Assembly (NCBI RefSeq): GCF_024323335.1
Contig: NC_066581.1
Span: forward strand, 439,122,281 to 439,186,280
From: Lathyrus oleraceus
Taxonomy: Eukaryota; Streptophyta; Magnoliopsida; Fabales; Fabaceae
Reading direction: 5' to 3'
Length of the DNA stretch: 64,000 bases
Shown here: positions 22,308 to 33,190 of the stretch, one piece after another
How positions within the stretch are numbered: position 1 is the first letter of the stretch
Layout: each line of letters begins with the position of its first letter
Notes under the pieces: model-generated
Told to the model about the DNA's origin: nothing
The model's input: the letters and a program-made list of their open reading frames with translations, nothing else
The model's database searches: none
Program-made: the position numbers and the translations under genes

Positions 22308-22319
22308 CTATAAATAGAG
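22308..22319 (+). promoter_or_regulatory. Ogre A LTR TATA box
   Basis: CTATAAATAGAG is a strong plant TATA box placed about 280 bp into the LTR, as expected for U3. Transcription would start near 22340 and, with the AATAAA at 24896, would give an R region of about 2.5 kb. Confidence 0.65.
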
Positions 22320-24744
22320 CCTCATATGCTCAGCAATGAAGAGACATTCGCACCAACTTTGATCCCCCATCTCAAACCCTCACTTTGCAAAGGATAAACC
22401 TGAGAAATTCATTTGAATTTAAGGTTGAATTTCCACTGTTTTGAAATTCAAATCTCCAAGAATCCACAACCTTGTAAGCATCCAATCCTTCTTCTGCAAA
22501 CAAGTGGAGTGAGATCAAGCACAAGCAAGATCAAGATCAGTTGAATCCAGACCTCCATGGAAGGTATTTTCCAGAAATTTTGAACTCTTCGATTCTCTGA
22601 AATTCTTGCTCAATTCTATTGATTCTTTGGTTGTCTGAAGTCCTACCAATGTAGGCAAGAAGATTGATTTGCTTTGAGGCCAAATCGAAGCAACTCAGTT
22701 CATGTACCTCAAATTTCAACTCCATGTATCTCTCAATATACTTGGATTTAGAGTGAATTGAGGCCAGATTCGAGCTCAGTGCCATTTTTAATTTGAAATC
22801 ATGTCCTTGTATTTAATTTTGGTGATGGTTGATGGTGGACCACTCCGGTGAGGTCCACCGGAGAAGAATACCGGAGCTATAGCTCCGGCCATGCGCTGGC
22901 ATGTCTCACAGCCACAGGATCCTCTTGATTTGTTTTAATCTCACACGTCCTTTAGGATTACCAACTATGTAGCATGCTGACTTAGGTCCATGTGGATAGC
23001 GCGTTTCTAGCCACTTGATCTGCCACCTCAATTAATGAGGGAGATCAAGTGGTCCACGTTTTTTTCTGATATTTTAATATTCATTTTAATTGCATTATTT
23101 TCAATAATTCATATTAAATTCAATATTGATCCAAAAAATATGGGATTTTCATCAAAAAAATTCAAATGTTTTTCTCTTTCATATTCTGAATTAAAATTAT
23201 TTTTTGGATCATTATTAATATTTTTCATTAATTAATTGATTTTGCATTTATTTTTAATTGTTAAAAAATATTTTTAAATGTCCAAAAATTTTATTGCTCC
23301 TAACAATGTCTCTAACATGCATTAACACCAACATTTTATTGCCCGTCCTCAAATAGTTGTGACTTTTACATAAGTCCAATTACCATTGCTTAATATAGCG
23401 CTAAATTTGTGACATAAAAGGCATAAGCATTCTAGTTAGTGAGATTGTAAGTCTCCCCTTTTTCATGGTATTGTGTGGAAACTTGGCCTTTTTTCCTTTC
23501 TTTGGAAGATGTTTTGGTTCAAGGATTCATGCTTGTGATAAGTGGGTTGAGTGTTCTCCAAAGAATGTCTTGAAAATGAAAAGCAAAAGCAAACAATATT
23601 AACTTCTAACTTTTAATTTCAAGCCTTACTTTAGTGCAATTTACTTTTTAGCACTCTATTTCATTTGCCATTATTCATATCATTCTAATTGTTTATGTTA
23701 GTGGAATTTTCACTTTGTCCACTTGGACCATATTGTGTGATATATTTTGCTTCTGTATACTTTGCTTGTTTGTGTTGTCTTTGACCATTAATGTACATAA
23801 TAATAACAATAAACCCTAAAAAACTTTTGACTGGACTGTTGGCTTGATCTTGGACAAGTGGACTTAGAATCTAGGCAACCTTCCTATGCTAAAGGACTTG
23901 GCCAATGCCAACTTGCTGAGAAACCAAGTGCTTGCAATTTGAACTTCATCTAATACATCTTTGAAGACTTCTCTAAGTTCATCTGCAACATGATCATTGT
24001 GAAGCTCTTATTTTGAACCTGTGACTTGTGGAATTCATCTGTTACATGGGCTATTTTGGAGAAGATCATGGAATGGATAAGCTTGGATGTGGCCATCTTT
24101 ATTTGATGCCTTGCTCTTCAAGATAATATAATGGTGCATTTGTGTGTGGCTTGATTCTAAAAGTCCAAGGGAATTCTGGGTTTCTATTGACATTCTTGTC
24201 TATTGGATTGTTGCCCTTTTGGTCAGATCTTTTCAACTCTAAACTTTTAATTTTGTACATAGGATAGTCTCTTCATATTCTCCCAATTTCTTTAATTTTA
24301 AAATATCTTCCTCCATTTTTCAAAATCTTCTTTGCGTGAACTACTTTTATTCTAAACTTTGACTACGTTTGCAAAAAGATAGAAACTTTGGCCTTATGCC
24401 ATTGCATTTTCAAACTTCTTTTCTTAAATCAAACTTGCAAATAGACTTAACTATACTTGACTTAAAATTTCAAAAAAAGCCAAAAAGAACTAATTCATTC
24501 AAACCATTTTTAGACCTTTGTGCCTTTCAAACTTAATTTTTGTAAAAAACAATGCATCCATTTTGAAATTTGTATCACGAACTACGAGGTTTTAATCCCT
24601 AATTTATATGTTGGTACGTAGGCACAAGACCGAAGCTCTTGTCAAACACAAAAATATAATTAATGAAATCTTTTCTCATTCCCCCATTCTATTTGTTCGT
24701 AAACATCACTTTATACCAAATACATATGCACACAAAAAGGGCTC

Positions 24745-24792
24745 CCTAGGAGTACCTAGGACACTTTGGGTGCTAACACCTTCCCTCTGTGT
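24745..24792 (+). other. Ogre A R-region double hairpin
   Basis: Hairpin I is CCTAGG-AGTA-CCTAGG (24745-24760). It is followed with no gap by hairpin II (24761-24792), with outer pairs ACAC/GTGT and GGG/CCC and an optional inner GGTG-CTAA-CACC. Elements B and C carry the same abutting pair with partly different stem sequence. Confidence 0.7.
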
Positions 24793-24981
24793 AACCAACC
24801 CCCTTACTTGTGATCTCTGACTTTTTATTAGTTTTGATTTGAAAACTTCTTACTTTTAGGTTTTGTTCGTACTTTTTCCCTTTTCCCTTGGAAACAATAA
24901 AAGTGCGGTGGCAACTCTTGTTATTTGATCTCTAGTTGTCAATAGCTTGATGATTATGAATTTCTCGCTACAGAAATTAAG

Positions 24982-24999
24982 TGGCGACTCTGCTGGGGA
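24982..24999 (+). other. Ogre A primer-binding site, Arg tRNA type
   Basis: TGGCGACTCTGCTGGGGA begins nine bases after the LTR end. It is the Ogre-type primer site, reported to match tRNA-Arg, and is identical to the site of element C. Confidence 0.88.
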
Positions 25000-25841
25000 A
25001 ATAATCTCCAGTGGGTTTAGCCTACTCTTTGTGTGAATATATTTGTATATATGTGATGTTTGTATATATGTATGTGTGATATAATATGCTTGTTGTGCTT
25101 GGTGATCTCCGAGTGGTGAGATAAGTTCTAACCCGGACTTAAGTGCAATTAAGATAGGAGGATGGTATAGTCATGTTCGACTTGTCAGGAGTAGTCCTTA
25201 ACAAGTTAGCTTGAGATCCATCTGCTCAGTGGAGACTCCTTTGGATTTGGAAATGTCACACAAGTATTTGTGGTTAGGCATTACTATCTCTAATTGGGTC
25301 CAAGAAGCTGAGGACCTTAGAACATTTAACCCATCTTGGCCTATTTAGGACGTAGTTCGGAAACTGTTCAGGTGTAGACTTGATAACAGTTGTTACACGA
25401 TACTACACTCGGACGAGTTTCTCTTGAGAATATTATGGGTCGATGAGTCAGTCATCTTAACCTGTAATATCCGATAGATGGATTAAGACTCTGGGAACTT
25501 TTTAGAACATGATCTATAGGTTTTTATCCTTAGTTCACTCCTTTGGGATGGTTCTTACCCAGACTCCATGCTCGTGACTTACAACAAACCCTTGATTCTT
25601 GGTTGATCCAATCAAGTCTTGTCAATATCAATGGAACTTGGGTGTTGATAAGGTGTAAACTATAATCCACCAAAATGGATGATTGATCTTGACAATGACT
25701 TGATTCATCCCTTGACCTTTATTTGCCTTGTGTGTGATCCCTTATTTGTGATTGTTGCATTCATGCATTCATGCGCATCATAACATTTATCACACAAAAA
25801 TTTCAAGGAACTAAGGTATCATTTACAAATATTTTCAGACC
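25000..25841 (+). other. Ogre A 5' untranslated leader
   Basis: This leader runs between the primer site and ORF1. Blocks such as the one near 25620-25690 (TCAATGGAACTTGGGTG, CCACCAAAATGGATGATTGA) recur in reverse in element C at about 44000-44090, so it is a shared Ogre leader rather than unrelated DNA. I see no gene. Confidence 0.65.
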
Positions 25842-27263
25842 ATGGACTGTGGACGAAGGAACACTAAGAAGTACAATTTCAGATGTCCCGACTTGAAAGT
25901 GTTAAGGAAGCTAGCATCTTTCGTATTAGATCCCTTGGACTTCAAACAACGTCATGGGAAGTTTTTGTCTATCTTGTCTGCTGATGTGGTTGAAGGACTA
26001 TTGAGTGTGCTAGTGCAGTTCTATGATCCTCTCTACCATTGTTTCACTTTCTCATATTTTTAGCTTGTGCCTACCTTGGAGGAGTATTCTCATCTTTTGG
26101 GGATACTTGTACCTAGCAGAGTGCCTTTTAGTGGATTGGAGGAGATTCCCCGATCTAGTATTATTGTTGAAGCTCTTCACTTGAAGAAGTCTGAGATAGA
26201 GGCTCATTGGGTGAAAAAAGGAGGGTTATTTGGGTTGCCATCTGTTTTCCTCATCAAGGAAGCTACCACTCTTGCTCAAGTTGGTAGTATGGACGCTTTT
26301 GAAGCTATCTTTGTGTTGCTCATGTATGGATTCGCTTTGTTCCCTAACATTGACGGTTTTGTTGATGTTAACGCCATTAGAATTTTCTTGATTGGAAATC
26401 ATATGGCTACTTTGTTCGGTGATATGTATTTCTATTTGCATCTAAGGAATTCTAAGGGTGGTGGAACGATTCTTTGTTGTATTCCTCTTCTATACAAGTG
26501 GTTTATTTCGCACTTGCCTCAGACACCTGCTTTTGTGGAGAACAAACAATGTCTAAGGTGGTCTCAGAGACTTATGTCTCTCACTAATGATGATATAGTT
26601 TGGTATGATCCGTCTTTGAGCAGTTTGGAGATTATTGATAGTTGTGGTGACTTCTCTAATATGCCTCTCATTGGTACACAAGGAGGAATTAACTACAACC
26701 CTGCTTTGGCTCGTCGTCAACTTGGGTTCCCCTTGAGAGACAAACCTAATAACATGTTGTTAGAAGGTCTTTTCTATCAAGAGGGTAAAGATCCCCAACA
26801 TTTGAAGCATAAGATTGTGCATGCTTGGCATAATGTGCATAGGAAAGGGAGATCTAAGCTTGGTCCGTGCAATTGTGTAGCTTTGGAAGCTTACACTCTT
26901 TGGGTGAAGAAGAGAGATATGGAGTTGAAGATGCCTTATCCTTGCGAAAGACCTATGTCTATGGTTGTGGTTGAGCCATTAACTCTCCCTAACCAAGATG
27001 TAGAGGAGTTGGAAGATGCACTCGTTAAGATGAAGCAAGAGAAGGATATATGGGAAGAGCATTTCCATGCAATGAGCAAGAAGCATGAAGAGTTGCAGTT
27101 GGAGTCTAAAGACAAAGATGCACTTATTGAGCTACTTGAAGACCGAATGACGAAGAGACAGAGAGAATCAGAGGTTTCATCTTCTAGCATGCCTCAGCCT
27201 TCCGTTGCTTGGAAGAAGATTGTTGATCAGCTTGTCCTCGAGAAGACTCAGATGAAGGCTTAA
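25842..27263 (+). pseudogene. Ogre A ORF1, unknown function, one in-frame stop
   Basis: This 474-codon frame is the extra ORF1 that marks Ogre elements and lies between the leader and gag. It starts MDCGRRNTKKYNF and is broken by a TAG at 26061-26063 after FTFSYF; the frame then continues unshifted to a TAA at 27261-27263. The middle holds an uncharacterised plant domain (LIKEATTLAQVGSMDAFEAI, LPLIGTQGGINYNPALARRQLG). The C-terminus, about residues 385-450, is rich in Glu, Lys and Met and likely a coiled coil (ELEDALVKMKQEKD, IELLEDRMTKRQRE). Element B's ORF1 shares the TRGCINYNP-type motif. No function is established for this protein. Confidence 0.82.
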
Positions 27264-27595
27264 TTTGAGACTGAGATCCATCGCATTCGAAGGAAGTACA
27301 CGCCTGTAGGATGACTAGTCTCCTTTTCTCTTGTATTTTTCATTTGGTTTCTGAAATTGTACTCAGTGTAATCCTTCCAATTTATATAAATAAAAAGAGA
27401 TTTTTTGGTCATATCAAATTGTTGCAATTGCCATTTAAATATTATATATATTTGCAAATGATATAGTAAGTTCCTTGAAAATAAAAATAATCATTTGCAT
27501 AAGCAAGTTTTTGCCAGATGTCTGATTGATGTTTCTTCTATGCTGAAGCCAAGCTGACTCACCGGTACAACACCCGAGCCAATCATCTAAGAATC
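27264..27595 (+). other. Spacer between ORF1 and gag of Ogre A
   Basis: This 332-bp stretch is AT-rich (TATATAAATAAA near 27381). A possible upstream extension of gag, reading LTHRYNTRANHLRI, ends at 27595 and suggests the true Gag start may lie a little upstream of the ATG at 27596. Confidence 0.5.
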
Positions 27596-28588
27596 ATGGA
27601 ACATTTGGAGAAAGAGAACAGAGAGCTGAAGGATGAAATCGCCCGCCTGACTGCCATGATGGAGTCAGTTCTTGCTTTTCAGAATCAAGCTTCTCCAACT
27701 CCTGCAACTCCTCCCGCGAGGACTGTTACTTCAGAGGTGACTACCTCTACCATACCTACTGCTACCGCCCACTTCGTGCCGAATATGCCTTCCGGATTCC
27801 CGTGGGGAATGCCGCCCAACTTTGTGCCCGAAGGCTTTGCGCCTACATTTGCTTCCATGCCAGCATCTAGCCCGGTCATGTCCGTGCCACCTCCCATTGT
27901 GCATACTTTTCCTCGCGTAGAGGATACCATCTATCATTCTGAGCTGTCTGAGGGTCCGGATGTTTATGAGAAGATGGACGAGAAGAAATATTAGTTTCTT
28001 GAGCTGCGCAAGGAATTGAAGACGCTGGGAGGTAAAGATTTGTTTGGAAAGAGTGCTACTTAGTTGTGCTTAGTGCCAAACGTCAAAATCCTGGTGAAGT
28101 TCAAAGTGCCTGACTTTGAAAAGTAAAAGGGGAACTCTTGTCCGCTCAGTCATCTTGTGATGTATGCTCGCAAGATGTCAACTCAGACAGATAATGATCA
28201 ATTGCTTATTCACTACTTCCAAGATAGTTTAACTGGTGCTGCACTCCGTTGGTACATGGGGTTGGATAGTGCAAGCATTCACACTTTCAATGACTTAAGG
28301 GAGGCTTTTGTCAAGCAATACAAGTATAATATGGACATGGTTCCAGATAGAGACCAGTTGAGGTCTATGTCTCAGAAGGACAAAGAAACATTTAAAGAGT
28401 ACACGCAAATATGGAGGGAGTTGGCTACCCAGATCACTCCTCCTTTGGAGGAGAAAGAAATGACAAAGATCGTCTTGAAAACTCTGAGTTCATTTTATTA
28501 TGAACGCATGATCGCTAGTGCCTCCGGTGATTTTACCAAAATGGTAAATATGGGGATGAGACTTGAGGAAGGAGTCCGTGAAGGATGT
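27596..28588 (+). pseudogene. Ogre A Gag, first part
   Basis: It opens MEHLEKENRELKDEIARLTA, a short coiled coil, followed by a Pro-rich segment and then the retrotransposon Gag core (LIHYFQDSLTGAALRWYMGL, FVKQYKYNMDMVPDRDQL, YTQIWRELATQITPPLEEKE). Gag packages the RNA in cytoplasmic particles. In-frame TAGs fall near 27993, 28062 and 28125. The reading frame changes near 28580 after VREG. Confidence 0.82.
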
Positions 28589-29621
28589 TGTCAAGAGATG
28601 AGGCGTCAACAAGCAAGAGATATGGTAGTAATTTTGGTAAGAAGAAGGATAGTGAGACCAACACACTAATTAGTGGGTGGCAGAGGAGACCTCAGATCAA
28701 AAGAAATCCAACATCCCGTCAGCATCATCATCATCAAGTATCATCAGTAATTCTGGTATTTTCTAATCAATAAGCAACACCAATTCAACAACAACAACAT
28801 CATCATCAACAACAACAACCGCAACAAAGATCGAACACCTACAACAACAACAATACCAACAACAATCATCATCAGCAGAGCTTTGAAAGGAACAAGGTCT
28901 CTTTTGACCCAATTCCTATGTCGTAGGCAGAGTTGTATCCCTTGCTAGTTCTTAAGAACTTAATTCAACCGAGGAACCCACCAAAACCACTTCCCTGGTG
29001 GTATAAACCTGAGCTTCGTTATGCTTTTCACCAAGGAGCACCCGGACACGATATTGAAAACTGCTATCCATTGAAGTATGAGGTTCAAAAACTTATGAAG
29101 AGTGGTATGGTGTCCTTTGAGGACCGCGCGCCAAATGTGAAAGCGAACCATTTTCCCGCTCATGGGAACTCTTCAGTGAATATGGTGGACGGTTGTCCTG
29201 GAGAATTCAAGGTTTATGATGTCTGGTTTATCCGAAGATCCTTGGTGCAGATGCATAAGGATATCTGTATGGTGAGTGACTGTGAACATGACCATGATGT
29301 TTGTGTTGTTTGTAGTGTGAACCCAAGAGGGTGTGATGTAGTGAAAAGGGACATCCGACGTCTGATAGATGAAGGCATGATCAAAATTGTTCAATCTCGT
29401 CATGTAGATGACGACGTCAATGTCATAGTGCCCGTTTTCAAACAATAAGAGCAGTTGGTAATTCAATACGATGGAAGTAACAATAAGAATGTCAGTCAAA
29501 GATCAGTATCGCCGTTGGTAATACGGTTAGCGGGCCTAGTCTCGTATTCATCTGATAAGGTTGTACCGTACCAATACAATGCTACAATGATAAAGAATGG
29601 TCAAGAGGTTCCGTTACCTAC
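28585..29621 (+). pseudogene. Ogre A Gag, second part, cut by element B
   Basis: In a new frame this continues Gag with a His/Gln-rich low-complexity stretch (CAACAACAA and CATCATCAT runs, 28720-28875), then SFDPIPMS and the zinc-finger-like YAFHQGAPGHDIENC near 29022-29066. Element B has Cys where this copy has Tyr at the first position, so a metal ligand is lost here. VIRLAGLVSYSSDKVVPYQY is typical of late Ogre Gag. A stop lies at 28771-28773, a TAG near 28924 and a TAA near 29446. The frame is cut at 29621 by element B's LTR and resumes after about 61738. Confidence 0.82.
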
Positions 29622-29682
29622 TGTCGCTCCCCAGATTTCCCGAATCCAGGTACATACGCGAAGAGAGTGGCGGAAAAAGAAT

Positions 29683-29692
29683 AGAGTCGCCA
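29683..29692 (-). other. Primer-site-like decamer inside the Ogre B LTR
   Basis: AGAGTCGCCA on the plus strand reads TGGCGACTCT on the minus strand, identical to the first ten bases of the Ogre primer site. It lies about 60 bp inside the LTR end. Confidence 0.6.
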
Positions 29693-29799
29693 GCTATGTA
29701 CTTTTATCCCAAGAAGAGGGAAAGGTAGTACTGCATAACCAAGAGGGAACGGATAAAACAAAGTCTCGAACCAAAGAAAACTGAGTAAGGGGGCCGGTT

Positions 29800-29848
29800 A
29801 CGTGAAGGGAAGGTTATCGCACCCCTTCACGTCTGTGGTACTCCACAG
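29800..29848 (-). other. Ogre B R-region double hairpin
   Basis: Plus-strand arms ACGTGAAGGG (29800-29809) and CCCTTCACGT (29823-29832) form a perfect 10-bp stem. They are followed directly by CTGTGG-TACT-CCACAG (29833-29848), a perfect 6-bp stem. In transcript sense the loop of the latter is AGTA, as in A and C, but the stem differs from their CCTAGG/CCTAGG. Confidence 0.8.
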
Positions 29849-31749
29849 GATCCACGATTGCTATTTATTTCTAAAGTGTGTGTATAAAAAGTCCTATATG
29901 CAATGCGAAAGAGAGAAAACCAAAGTAGGGAAAAGAAAGAGTTATTGCTCGCACAGGCCCTACCCTGCTGCATACGTATCTCAAGAAGGATTGAGAATCA
30001 GAGCACCGTAGCTCGGCTAACCTATTTTTGTTTGTTTTTTGTGATGAATGACGTTACTACACAATCTACCGGATGCTCGACCTTTGGAGACTTACTCACC
30101 TGTAGTAGAAGGAGTTAACGTGTTCTTAGGAGAAGAAAAATCAATGAGTTTGTTTGTTTTAGGAATGCTCATGCAAAAAGGAAGTCCTAGACGAAGGAAC
30201 CGTGCTACCTTAATTGACATGCAAACGAGAGACTATACGAAGCCTAGCAATCCTATGGGGAGACGATCACACCATACAAAACAAACATGCATAAAATAAA
30301 CACGCCAACAAGGAGGCTCAAACATACGTGGGTAGGGCTTTAGTCAAGAGGGGTCATATCAACCTTGACAAACAAGCCATGGAAAGGTAATCAAATGGGC
30401 TCTTAACCACTGACATTGAACGTCAGGGTGAGCAGATCAAAAGGGTAATGAGGATAAGACCTCATAGCTCTTAACCCTGGACAGGGTGAGCTCATGACAA
30501 AAAGTGGGGATTTAGGAAGGTGGAACCCTCTCCACTGACTGACCGGACAAAAGATCTTGGGCTTTTGTTCTGAAGCATCGACACGTAGTGCGAGCATAAA
30601 GAACGACACACTGAATAACGGGGGATTGACTACTAATCCCTTTTATCCGTCAATTTCCTCTTCATGGAGGTCTTTAGCACTGGTGCCTCTTCTTGGAGGT
30701 CTTTAGGCACAAAAGTAAACACACAAAAACATTGCCTCCTATTGAGGTCTTCCAGCTAAGAAAGCGGTAAAATACGGAAAAAGATGTAAAAGGGGTCGAG
30801 AGATCTACCACACGGATAAAGATCCGAAGTAACAACAACTCAAGAAATAAGAAACCCAGAGATCTCTCAAGCTAGCACCATCAAAGAAAGCAAGTCAGCA
30901 AAGCAATCAGAATAAATGTCCAAACGGTATCCCACAAATAAAGTGGAATACCAAGCAAGCTATCTCTTCAAGAGTCATGTGAGCCCTCACGAAGAAACTC
31001 AACAAACAGGTTAGAGAAACAAGATGGAGTGTAATCAAGAGTTGCACCAAACAGAGAATCACATGAATCATGCCATTAAAGTTCACAAAAAGCTCACAAA
31101 AAGCAACCAAGGGTAGGAGGCCTAAACCTCTTGTCAAACAAATGCATTAAAAGGGTATCAAAACTCAAAGTCAGGGGTAAGGATCCACGCATCAAGACAT
31201 GACATACCTATTGATTGGAGAGATCGATTGAAATTGAATTGCACCGTTGGCTTTGTAGAACAATCTTAGGGTTTATATGAGAGGGAATTGGTTCTTTGCA
31301 GATGAATTCCCTTCAGTCTCTGGAGGTTGCACTGAATTAGTTAGAATTTCTCTAGGGTTATTCCACTGAATTTTTTTTAGAATTTATAACCTGATTTTCG
31401 TGGCTTTGTGGGCTTAAATGAGAGAGGTCCAAGTCCAAGATTTTTCTGTTATATTTTTTTCTTTTTCGTTTTTTTTTTCGTTTTTCTTTTTTCGTTTATT
31501 TTTCTTTATTTTTATTTTTTTTTTCTTTTTTTTTTCAAAACGCGTGAGCTTCGCCTACCGAGTGTAGCGGTGTATTCGTCGCTATATGATCTATCGATTA
31601 AACCATAAGCAAAGCATACAATGAATTTTCGAGTCGCCACCGCACTTTTATTTATCCAAAGGACTGGCTAAAAAGCGAACAAAAGCCTAAGAAGTTTTAC
31701 ACGTAGAAAACTAATAAAAAGATCAGAGAGTCTGGGTAAGGGGTAAATT

Positions 31750-31798
31750 ACGCAATGGGAAGGTGTTAGGCACCCACTACGTCCTAGGTACTCCTAGG
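31750..31798 (-). other. Ogre C R-region double hairpin (3' LTR copy)
   Basis: Plus-strand arms ACGCAATGGG (31750-31759) and CCCACTACGT (31773-31782) pair over ten positions, two of them G-U wobbles in RNA. They are followed directly by CCTAGG-TACT-CCTAGG (31783-31798). Confidence 0.75.
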
Positions 31799-32574
31799 GA
31801 GCCCTTTTCACACTTGTTGTATAAAATTGTTATTTGTTATGACATAAGTATTGTGCAAACATGATTGGGATGATGAGAAAAGAATATACAATTTTATTAT
31901 TGGGTTTGAACGGATGAACCCGCTGCCTACGTACCTTCCATCAAAGGTAAGGATCAAAACGCCGTAGTTCGGCTAAAAGATTTCCAAAAGTTAGTGGATT
32001 CAATTTTAAACAATAGCACTGAGGCTTTTCATTATCAATGGGAGAAAACTCGACCAAGACCAACATCCACCATGCGAGGATAGCTTCGACGTACTAGAGG
32101 GGTTAGCCCTGTTTTCAGTACGGAAGTCTTACTGTCGACTCACTAAAGATAAGGTGAGGTTTACATCAACCACAAAGATAATTGAAACCTATGGCTAATG
32201 TGTGAAAGGATTAACAATGGACAAAGCCAAAACAATTGAATGAGTGAAGTTAATTGATTGTGATTATGAAAGTGGAGTCAAAGTATGATTAAGATTGATT
32301 CAAAAGAAGTATTATGAAATGGAGTTTGAAAAAAGTCAAGGACTTGGAGTCCAGGTTTTTGATTTGAAAACATGAAGATGTTTGCACAATATCTATCTCA
32401 AGTTTGAAAGTAATGTGTGAAAAGGTTTAGGACATAATGGGTGAATGGATGAAGATGGATTGTAAAACTTCTTAGAAGGTTCACCTTTTGAGATCATATA
32501 GAAGATGATTCAAGTGTGTCCTTTGGAATAGCAATGGATAATATCAAACAAACAAGAAAGAAAGTCAACAAAAG

Positions 32575-33190
32575 CGGATATCGGATGCCAATCACTGGGC
32601 TTATACCAATCTCCTAAAACAGAACTGGATATCAGAAGCCGCTCAATGGTCTTACACTAATCTCCTCAAACAAAGAAATAAAAGGTGGATACCGGATACC
32701 AATAGATGGATTTACACCAGTCTCCTAAAACAGAAATGGATATCAGAGGCCACTCAATGGACTTATACTAATCTCCTAAAAAATGAAACTTGGATACCGG
32801 ATGCCAATCTGTCTGGGCTTACACCAATATCCAACATATGATCATAGGAAAACAAATGCCAAATTACACGGACTTACAATTGTATCCTCACATACAACAA
32901 ACAAATGCAACTTATGATCACAGGAAAGCAAATGCCAACTTACAGGGACTTACAATTGCATCCTCACATAAACAAAGAAAGCAAAACATGGACGTCAGAT
33001 GCCAATCTATCTGGGCTTACTCTAACCTCCACAGTATGGTCCTAGGAATACAAATGCCAACTTACAGGGACTTATAATTGTATCCTCACATACAAACAAA
33101 TGCATCAAGCAAAGATAAGATGAGTGGCCAAGGTGATGGTCTTATACTCACTTCCATATCATAGGAGCAATGGCCAATGGATGGTCTTAC
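32575..33190 (-). repeat. Diverged tandem repeats of about 65-70 bp in the Ogre C 3' LTR
   Basis: Units share GGATRYCRGATGCCAAT-like and GGGCTTAYACCAAT-like words followed by TCTCCTAAAACA (for example near 32575, 32625, 32690, 32745 and 32800). They then change to AATGCCAACTTACAGGGAC and TCCTCACAT words up to about 33190. They explain a 95-codon reading frame that has no protein-like features. Confidence 0.75.

Larger units (their letters stand above)
22031..24972 (+). repeat. Ogre A 5' LTR (left edge uncertain)
   Basis: The LTR ends TTCTCGCTACA at 24972, directly before a primer site. It carries a TATA box, CTATAAATAGAG, at 22308-22319, a conserved pair of hairpins at 24745-24792, and an AATAAA signal at 24896-24901. 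At about 2.94 kb it is shorter than the 5.67-kb LTRs of element C, and no clear TG start was found near 22030. Either the left edge was trimmed or the start is diverged. No real gene lies in it; small reading frames there, on either strand, look accidental. Confidence 0.7.
29622..31562 (-). repeat. Ogre B 3' LTR, distal part
   Basis: It starts TGTCGCTCCCCAG on the plus strand, the LTR end in B's orientation. It continues to the CCGAG target where C inserted. Together with 50529-50931 the LTR is about 2.34 kb. A TATA-like ATATAAAC lies on the minus strand near 31270, and a long pyrimidine-rich tract lies at 31437-31537 next to C's insertion point. The flank left of it is CCTAC; no matching right-hand duplication survives. 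Confidence 0.8.

Noticed and set aside
22537..22785. 82-codon minus-strand frame in the Ogre A LTR
   Set aside because: No recognisable domain and no matching frame was seen in the B or C LTRs; open by chance in AT-rich LTR DNA.
24982..24999. tRNA gene at the Ogre primer sites
   Set aside because: Only the 18-base complement of the tRNA 3' end is present; there is no cloverleaf or internal promoter boxes.
31408..31608. 66-codon frame with a hydrophobic Phe-rich run resembling a membrane segment
   Set aside because: The Phe run is simply the translation of a poly-pyrimidine tract, and the frame crosses the C insertion boundary.
32790..33077. 95-codon plus-strand frame, duplicated at 46077-46364
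   Set aside because: It lies in the tandem repeats of the Ogre C LTR and its peptide repeats follow the DNA repeats. The duplication only reflects the two LTRs.
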